From contig CM048846.1 in the NCBI GenBank assembly GCA_026545225.1, positions 88,181,270 through 88,245,269 of the forward strand: DNA of 64,000 bases, read 5' to 3'. The DNA comes from Cornus controversa (lineage: Eukaryota; Streptophyta; Magnoliopsida; Cornales; Cornaceae). Each line of letters opens with the position of its first letter. Position 1 is the first letter of the stretch. The notes beneath the pieces were generated by a model, which saw only the letters and a program-made list of their open reading frames with translations, had not been told where the DNA came from and made no database searches. Below, in pieces: positions 57,082 to 64,000 of this stretch. A program made the translations under genes and the position numbers.

Positions 57082-59045
57082 TATTGAGATTAGGTTTTAT
57101 AGAAAGAGAAGAAGAATGAGAGAGCAGTTTTGGGAATTTTTGTGTGAGAGTCTGCTACACTTTTTTCTCTCACATGTGTTTATATATATATATATACAAT
57201 TACTATAACAGTGCACAATGACCACATTGCCCTTAAGTGAAATACTAATTACAATATATATACATTCTAACAAATGTAAAAAGAATTATTCATTATGTTA
57301 AGGGAACACTACATGATAGTCTGATGTTTAAGCAAGGAAATTTAAAGATGGAGGCTTTTTTTGGATGCTGACTATGTCAGTAGTCCTAATGATAGACGTT
57401 CCACTGGAGGATACTGCATTTATTTAGGAAAAAATCTGATCTCATGGATTCTCAAGAAACAATCTACGGTTTCTCATTCTAGGACCGAGTCTGAATATCG
57501 TAAATTAGCCCACAAGTCTGTTGAAATTTCTTGGATATGTCAACTATTGAAGGATATGCATCTCTATCTTGCTTCAGCTCATATGTTATGGTGCGGTGAT
57601 ATTAGTTCTATCTCATTGGCCTCAAATCCTGTCTATCATGCTCGGACAAAACATCTCAAAGTTGATTATCATTATGTAAGAAAAAAAGTGGTCAACAAAG
57701 AATTCAATGTTCGGTACATTGCTACAATTGATGAAGTTGCTGATATTTACACTAAAGGACTTTATCTAGTTCGTTTTCAAGCTTTGAAGTCCAAGCTCAT
57801 GGTACATGCTTGTCCCATCAGCTTGCGGGGGTGTGAAAAGAACAATGCCTGGCACCACTATTTTCTCTTCATCGTTGGCATCCAAATTTTCTCCACAATT
57901 CTCTCTATTCTGCTCAATCTCCTCATCCGTTATGAATTTGTATTTATTTGGTATGTTGTTACTGTTCATATAGTGTAACTATAAAGACCATGGCTGTACA
58001 ATTGATTTTGGTTGTGGGAAAATATACTTGACACCAAAAGAAACATATGGAACATATAAATATTTATTTATATATTGCGAAGATTGAAAACACAAATCCT
58101 CTCATATATTTTCAATGGTAACTCAATAAAACTAAAGCTGCCTCTTCTCTCATATACACGTCTGTATAATATTGTTAAGGTAGAAAACACAATTCATCAT
58201 CTAGAATAAGGTGATTGAAGAAAATTGGAGCCATTAACCAAGCTAACAGGACCTATTACTTTAAGGACTGTTTACCCTGAAAGTTTGTTGGTTTTGGCAT
58301 TCAAACACATATGAATGCGTGAGAGAGAGACAGAGGGAGTATTGGCATAGCTTACTAAAGAGACTTGGGAAAACTTCCCCAATAGATAAGATAGATGTCA
58401 AAAAAACATTCTCAGGATGAATGCAGCATGTAAGATTATTTTTCTTTCATTCACCTTTCTTTTTCTTTTATAAATTTTTGGGTGGGTGGAAGGGGGAAAG
58501 CTGAGGGAATGTATTTGTTATTCAAACTTGCTCCCATCAAAACAAATAGAGCTAGCAAATGATTATACCATCATGAATAGAAACATTTGAAAATCACAAG
58601 ATAAACTTAAATTTTTACTTTACTGACATAACCCAATGGGGGGAAATTCAGGACATGATATTCTTATATAAAAGAAAAGTTCTATAACTATATGCTTCAT
58701 TTGGTCACCCAAATCAAAAAAAAAAGAACGGATAAATAACAGAAAGTATAAAAAAACTTCTAAAGCATTGATTTATCTAATAATGGAGTTCAATGTAATT
58801 ATATATCGATTGTCAGGAAAGAAGAGAGAGAATGCTTTAAATATAAGCTTGATTTAGCTGAACATCAAAAAAATTGCGAATCTCCATTCCAACAAAGTAA
58901 CATTCTTTTGTACCCTTTGCAAATAAAACACATATAATTTTGACAAAATAATCGAAGTCGTTAAATCAAACAATGCAAGTTTAACCCAGATAAATAAGCA
59001 GTATAAGAAACACAAACAGAAGCACAAGGAGAGCGATCTACGTAC

Positions 59046-59085
59046 CGATATGTTGATGAATCAGATAAACCAACTATCTTCTAGA
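59046..59085 (-). other. Probable non-coding first exon of the diphosphatase gene
   Basis: On the minus strand a TTTATAAATC TATA-like box (59111-59120) is followed about 30 bp later by pyrimidine-rich CTTCTCTCTCTAG, typical of a plant transcription start region, and then by ATATCG|GTACGT, a strong donor at 59046/59045. No coding sequence follows until the diphosphatase acceptor at 44994. The start site is approximate and the link to the gene is inferred. Confidence 0.4.
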
Positions 59086-59110
59086 GAGAGAAGACAAAGG
59101 TCCGTGAGGA

Positions 59111-59120
59111 TTTATAAATC
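59111..59120 (-). promoter_or_regulatory. TATA-like box upstream of the probable first exon
   Basis: GATTTATAAA on the minus strand, about 65 bp before the donor site at 59046. Confidence 0.4.
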
Positions 59121-59430
59121 AGAGATTCAGAGCCGTGAAAGAGTAAATATACCATGCGAGGGATATACGATTGAACAACAGTTGATTGAAATGACGAAAT
59201 AGTCCTTTAAGTGCTTGGGAACACAGAATGGCAAAACGGTACCGTTATTTTAGTATTTGTATTTAATTTAAATTCAATTTTGGAATATATTAGTATATTT
59301 TATATTTAACTTTTTCTATATTAAATTAAGATTTCTTGGGTGTTTTATTTGCAAAGTTCATGAAGTTGTGAGTCACAATTTCCAAAATACTCATATATTT
59401 TGGGACGAAAAGAGTATATAATTTCTCTTA

Positions 59431-59591
59431 AGCTATGTTTGGTGGAATGAAATTGGAGTCTTGGAATTAGAATAAGTGAAATTGAATAAAATTATTCATG
59501 AAACTTTTTTAATCATCAACCAATTTTTTTTTTTTTTTAATTTCACCAATTTCAATTTTAAGGCTCTAATTTCATGGAGCCGAACATAGCT
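59431..59591. mobile_element. Tourist-like (PIF/Harbinger) MITE
   Basis: 161 bp with inverted ends AGCTATGTTTGG / CCGAACATAGCT, further extended by GGAATGAAATTGGAG against CTAATTTCATGGAGCC. TTA on both sides (59428-59430, 59592-59594) is the 3-bp target duplication. Contains a T run near 59526-59539. Confidence 0.88.
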
Positions 59592-60251
59592 TTAATATTT
59601 TTGAGTGTTAATTATTAGAAAATAATTTATGAAGGTCGAGACGAGATTGTATTTGTATGTAACTGTAATAGATTGTGTGATATTTTAAAAACTCAACGCC
59701 ACCATTTGTCGAAAAACTAAGGAATTTTTCTTCCATTTAAATACTCTTAAAAGAGTGTGTCATTTTTATAGAGTATGTCATTTTTATGGAGTAAGACTTT
59801 TTAATAAAAATAAATAATACCAATTTACCCTCCCACTTTAACTCTATTTTTTTTTTCTTCCATGCCATTTCTTTTTCCACAAAAACTCTTTCTTCGCCAA
59901 AACCCGTGATCATCTACATGATCAAATGTTATCGCAACAATAACTTTATAACTTAGACTATGAAGCTCCAATTTTGCATAAGCTTGCCCCCCATTGGTCC
60001 AATCTCATCTCACATCCTAAACATATTATTAATTTTGCCTAATCAAACAAACATGATATTGCACTAACATTTACAATTGTTAGAACTATTTTGTTGGTTG
60101 AACAATAATACGCATAGTGAAAGATATTACTAAATGAAAAATCGAATCACCCTTCATTTATAAAGTATGTATTAATGATAACTTTCATTATACTAATCAT
60201 TTTCTCCTAAACCAACAATTGACTTTAGAATTGTTAGAATTATTTTGTCCG
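59592..60251. other. Intergenic DNA
   Basis: AT-rich, no gene recognised. Two similar short segments (TTGTTAGAAYTATTTTGT) occur near 60078 and 60233. Confidence 0.4.
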
Positions 60252-60407
60252 GTTTGGACGGTGGTTGGCGGATACAATTACTTGCCTACTTATATTTCAA
60301 GGAGTTTGGACGTTGGTTGGTGGATACAATTACTTGCCTAGTTATATTTCAAGGAATTTGGATGGTGTGTGGTGCATACAATTACTTGCCCCTATTAAAT
60401 TTCAAGT
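60252..60407. repeat. Three tandem copies of a 52-bp unit
   Basis: Units start at about 60252, 60304 and 60356 and share GTTTGGACG, GGTTGG-GGATACAATTACTT and TTATATTTCAAGGA; the third is the most diverged. Located in the interval between the AFC2-type gene and the diphosphatase first exon. Confidence 0.85.
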
Positions 60408-61132
60408 TCTTCTATTGATAACGACAATTGGCACAGTGGATACCGTATCTAGTTGGCCATCAAATTGAAAAATTTATTATTTTACATATCTCAAAAAAAT
60501 TATTATTTTACATATACTAATGCTATCAGTATTGAGGTAATTATCGAAATTGTAATACCATGACCCATACTATACGAACCTATCATCTAAGTAATTGTAG
60601 AAATCATAATACCGTAGTTCGCATTATCATCTGTACTCACGTAACTATGCAAATCCTTGGTGAATTAACCACTTTTAAGGATGGGAAAATTGGTGTGAAA
60701 CATCAACAAAAGCATACAATTCAAAATGAACATAACCAATTACAGAAATCAGCAGCCAAAAAAAATTTCAACCTGTCCCATTGATTAAACCACCCAATCA
60801 ATACCACGTACAGAATCTTCTCTATGCAAAGCCTTGTGTAGGGGGTATTATATATATACATACACAGGAAAACTCTATTCTGTGCGTCTGTGAGACACTG
60901 GCTGTGCCGTGTTGGTTTTCGCAATGAATAGCATTGCTCACACACATCAGCTTTGAAGACTAATGTACAATAGTGACTAGTGAGAACTCCCACCAAACCT
61001 TTCACAAATGCAACAAAGTAGGATGGGAGTCCTTTGACTCCACCAGGATTATGATATCAATGCCTTTCACTGACCAGCAACAACTTTGGCATGGCATAAG
61101 CAAAAAAGGCGCAAACTCACTGGATCTCATCT
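60408..61132 (-). other. 3'-UTR and downstream flank of the AFC2-type kinase gene
   Basis: Non-coding. The part next to 61133 is transcript 3'-UTR by position. I do not pick a poly(A) signal with confidence because AT-rich candidates abound near 60720-60870. Confidence 0.5.
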
Positions 61133-63992
61133 TCAAGATCTCCTAAGAAGGTCCCTGGTGAAGAAAGGATGTCTGAGGGCTTCCCGTGCGGTCAGCCTGT
61201 CGGAGGGATCATACTTGAGAAGTCCTTGCAAAAGATGTGCGAGATCCCCTGCTGAGTGGTCCACATGATGAGCGATTAAGTTCTGCCATAAAAACAAATT
61301 CACATGGTTCAGACATGGATAGAAGCAACTTTTATTAAGCCAGGCCAGACTCGTATTATTTGAACAAATCTTGCGGACTGAAAATGTTAACCATTAAGAC
61401 CTGAAGACATGGTAACTTCAGAACAGCTTTGATACTCTCCCTAGAGGTTGCACCTTCTGGCCAATTCAATCTACCCCTCCTGACATACTTCTCTGCATGC
61501 CGGCTGAACGACAAATTGCAAGTAATTATTAATGTTAATCACAGTTCACCAAAGTGCCACTTGTTACTCTTGAAAAAAAAAACTCACTCTACTCTCTTCA
61601 ACATGTGCTGAGGCAGTCGACCAAGGACCCTCTCCATCATGGCAAGGTGCTCCAAATTTTCATGGGTTTGAAACAATGCTTCCCCCTGTTTAGATGACAA
61701 AATGAGGCATAAAATTTTATCCTTCACGAAAAAGCTAAACAACAAATAATTACCCGTACATGACCAGAAAAAACCAATAATAACACTAATAAACATACCG
61801 AACATAACTCCACCAGGATACAACCAACACTCCATATATCACAAGGGTAACTCCATCCAAGTCCTACACAATTACAAATCACAAATAAAAATTATATCCT
61901 TCCTATCCACACATATCATATTAACATGATATAAAACAGCAGATTCAAGTACCATACCAAGAACAACCTCAGGTGCACGATAATGTCGTGTTGATACAAT
62001 GTAGCTCTGGTCCTGACGGTCATAAGTTGTACTACCAAAATCAATAACCTTGATGGCACTTGATTTTGGCACTCTCTTATAGTAAGAACTATCTTTTGGT
62101 GATCGTGATTGAACCTGAAAATAGATAAGTACAAAGACAATAAGCTTCAGCAAAGCCTTGGACCAAAAAACTTCCAGCTAGATACACAAGTAAATCATTT
62201 TCACTATTTTGAAGCACATATCCATCTATTCTTCTAAAGAATATTAACAGTGTTATCTTTGATGCCTCTTTAGTGATTTTTTACCTTGTAATCTGGAACT
62301 CTTACATACTCTGGAGACACTAGAAGTATGTTCTCAGGCTTCAAATCAGTATGTATGAGGTGCAAATCATGCATAACTGCAAATTTTTAAAAGCAGGGCC
62401 AACATTATTACTAGAGCAACATAAGATCCAACTGACTAAGAATCTACATAAAATTTTGTGATGTTTAGAAGTAAGAGGGAAAAGGGAAAGAAAATATATA
62501 AAGTAACAATTATGATAAATAGTTAATATTATCTATCCCATGAAGTAGCCATGAAAACTTGTGAAGAAATACAGGAAATTCATCGATGAAATTGAAAGAA
62601 ACTAGCATTTAAGTAATTACTACACACATGCTACACATTCCAACAGTTGTCTGCTTATCTCACGAACAAGTTCAATGGGAAATGATCGATAATTGTTTTT
62701 CCGTAGAAAATCGTACAAGCTTGGTCCAAGCTTCTCAAAAACCTGTTAAAACCATTTGAATTCATCGAGAAGTCTTTAAGCCAATAAAATTTGTGAAATT
62801 GGTGACTTTTTTAATCCACCAAATCAATTATATACTTACAATACAGATATGGTTACAATAGTCAAACCAGTTCCGTATTTGCACACAACTGCAAAGAATA
62901 AACCCATTCAACCTTTGAAACAAGTTCATGAAAGTCCACAAGACCGTCAACAAAAGTAGCAAAAGAGGTTAAACAAATAGATATTAAACTCACCGGTTGC
63001 CACCTTTATCATGCTTTCCAAGCTGTTGCAGCACGTCAACTTCTACCATAGCTGCTTCCCGATACTTCTTAATACTACGAATGATTTTAATGGCTACCAT
63101 TTCTTTCCTGTCTCTGTCCCAGCATTCCAAAACCTGACCAAAAGTACCTGGATAAAGAACGAGATTGAGACAACCAAAACATCAGACCAATGTGCCCTCA
63201 GATTGAGGATGTCAAAAAACAAAAGTTCTATCTAAACATACCTTCACCCATTTTGCTGTGGATTTTGTCTGCAAACCATGGAACAAAAGCAACATAAGAA
63301 CCCAGAGAGAAAAACAAGCTGGCAATACTAAACACGAGACTATAAAAATCAGAGGAAAAATGATCAAACACACCTACAGTTAAGGGTCTTGAGGCAATGA
63401 TATTGCCTCAGATAGATTTGTTTTAATTAGAAAAATGATAAATCACAAGAAAATGCCCTAAAAACCAACATTTTTTTGCAATGATATGGAAATGTAGACC
63501 CACTCAATATCAGAAGCATTTCAATAGATTGCATTGGACAGCCAAATTACAACTTTTAGAACACTTATACGATGTTAATATAGCAAAAAGAAACTCATAT
63601 GCTTGAAAAAGTTTTGGAATTGCACCACCACACCCAGGAGAAAAAGTAAAGATAAGAAAATGGCAGAGTTATATTGAACATAAGAAATTCAACAAAAGGT
63701 CAATAAGACAAATATTAATAATAAAATAGTTGTGTGTCAAAATGATCATCAAGGAAAACAATAAATATAAATTTCTTAATGATGGTAAAGTGTAGTTACA
63801 GCGAGAAGTTAAATTTTCTCCAAGTGCAAACATGTAATGCCCATCTTTGTCATCTACTCGCCGTGGGGAAGAACCATTTTGAGCCACTCGCTTAACAAAC
63901 AGAGAAGAACTAGTATAGTCTGAGGGCGCCTTTGAAGATGCAAAGCTTGTCACATTTCCAACCTCTTGTCCACAAAACATTCCTAGCTGAGC
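61133..63992 (-). CDS. AFC2: LAMMER-type dual-specificity protein kinase, AFC2-like (5' end outside window)
   Basis: Eleven exons on the minus strand: 63992-63800, 63268-63242, 63147-62994, 62888-62840, 62742-62628, 62376-62285, 62114-61958, 61863-61799, 61685-61588, 61503-61401, 61282-61133. All have GT-AG borders and phases that join into 400 codons plus stop. CLK/LAMMER kinases phosphorylate SR splicing factors in the nucleus. Motifs in order: AQLGMFCGQE (start of the second coding exon in AFC2), YKIHSKMGEGTFGQV (glycine loop), VAIK (ATP lysine), HTDLKPEN (catalytic loop), DFGS, STRHYRAPE, and EHLAMMERVLG, the LAMMER signature. The C-terminus LTAREALRHPFF is complete. One exon is only 27 bp (63242-63268). 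The missing N-terminus (about 35-40 residues in the family) must lie beyond position 64000. No stops or frameshifts; probably functional. Confidence 0.93.
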
Positions 63993-64000
63993 CTACACAC

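Larger units (their letters stand above)
51358..57272 (-). mobile_element. Nested Ty1-copia element, nearly full length
   Basis: LTRs 51358-51542 and 57082-57272 (185 and 191 bp), on the minus strand running from TGTTAGAA to CTCAATA, are nearly identical. AATGT flanks both sides (51353-51357, 57273-57277) as target duplication, and excising the element restores the RNase H frame of the outer element. Primer site TGGTATCAGAGC on the minus strand at 57070-57081; polypurine tract GAGGAGGAG next to the left LTR. Carries a Mutator-like insertion (55546-56214). Confidence 0.95.
48359..57840 (+). pseudogene. gag-pol remnant of the outer copia element (interrupted 51358-57277)
   Basis: Domains in order over several frames: gag with NYILWLAQFLPVL and GFVDGTKPCPPQ-like sequence (48420-48600), then gag C-terminus to 48972; zinc knuckle CQICGCLGYSAINC (about 49009-49050); protease WFNDSGTSNHVT (about 49146); GAG-pre-integrase WHQRLG (49515); integrase catalytic core deleted, but its C-terminal part is present (TNRLPSKPLKYVSLYE, 49764-49994); reverse transcriptase from KWVFKLKKKVDGS (about 50515) to SIYGLKQAP (about 50808) and an EDD box (about 50957); then RNase H. 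The RNase H region breaks after HWIN(V) at the nested insertion and resumes at 57278 as KRIIHYVKGTL, DADYVSSPNDRRSTGGYC, KQSTVSHSRTESEY, ADIYTKGL. Multiple stops and frameshifts: not functional. Confidence 0.88.
48101..58033 (+). mobile_element. Ty1-copia element (outer), decayed, carrying a nested copia element
   Basis: LTR1 about 48101-48307 and LTR2 about 57832-58033 are clearly related (shared GCATCCARATTTTCTCCACA, GTACAATTGATTTTGGTTGT). TGGTATTAGAGCC (48308-48320) is the tRNA-Met primer site, and a purine tract (TTGCGGGGG) precedes LTR2. Without the nested insert the element is about 4 kb. No convincing 5-bp target duplication was seen, and LTR2 seems to lack the last bases of LTR1, so borders are approximate. 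Confidence 0.85.
44995..59045 (-). other. Inferred long 5'-UTR intron of the diphosphatase gene
   Basis: Bounded by a donor-like CG|GTACGT (59046/59045, minus strand) and the acceptor CATAG|GATT (44995/44994). About 14 kb, most of it the nested copia elements (48101-58033). 45253-48100 and 58034-59045 are otherwise AT-rich DNA without recognisable genes. The join is inferred and needs transcript data. Confidence 0.4.

Noticed and set aside
57361..57978. 205-residue open frame as a stand-alone gene
   Set aside because: It is the RNase H end of the outer copia element running into its LTR.

Overview
The window is nuclear DNA of a flowering plant, most likely a eudicot. It is AT-rich, has intron-containing plant genes (a DUF868 protein, two nitrate-transport accessory proteins of the NRT3/NAR2 type, an ADP-ribose/CDP-alcohol diphosphatase, and a LAMMER kinase of the AFC2 type), and is heavily loaded with plant transposable elements. 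I cannot name the species from the sequence alone.

Layout. 1-2.5 kb: an intronless-CDS DUF868 gene (+). 2.7-5.3 kb: two tRNA-derived SINE-like repeats and a probable copia LTR remnant. 5.3-22.9 kb: a non-LTR retrotransposon (LINE, minus strand) split by a 15.7 kb nest. The nest consists of a long TGTAAT...TAACA LTR, into which a complete TRIM element, a solo LTR and a rearranged Athila-like Ty3/gypsy element have inserted. The Athila-like element itself carries a solo LTR and a second, dimeric TRIM. 22.9-26.4 kb: first NRT3 gene (two exons, +). 26.45-37.1 kb: a tandem repeat of the LINE-NRT3 unit, with its own later insertions (two solo LTRs, a Harbinger-like element, a Stowaway MITE, a third TRIM, a palindrome-ended MITE and a hAT MITE with 8-bp target duplication), ending in the second NRT3 gene. 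39.0-40.9 kb: a small non-autonomous LTR element with intact target duplication. 44.0-45.0 kb: ADP-ribose/CDP-alcohol diphosphatase (minus). Its probable non-coding first exon lies near 59.05 kb, and the inferred 14 kb 5'-UTR intron contains a Ty1-copia element (48.1-58.0 kb, +) into which a second copia element (51.36-57.27 kb, minus) has jumped. That second element was in turn hit by a Mutator-like element with a 9-bp target duplication. 61.1-64.0 kb: AFC2-type kinase (minus), complete except for its first coding exon, which lies beyond the right edge.

Biology. The two NRT3 genes would encode partner proteins of high-affinity NRT2 nitrate transporters. They arose by tandem duplication after the LINE had inserted; sites interrupted in one copy and intact in the other order the later insertions. 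Exon 2 and the proximal promoter are nearly identical between copies, whereas exon 1 (signal peptide region) has drifted. The diphosphatase and the kinase are housekeeping or regulatory genes unrelated to this. I found no RNA gene, CRISPR array or bacterial-type operon. I saw nothing that must be a new biological system; the most unusual structures are the palindromic Athila derivative and the head-to-head TRIM.
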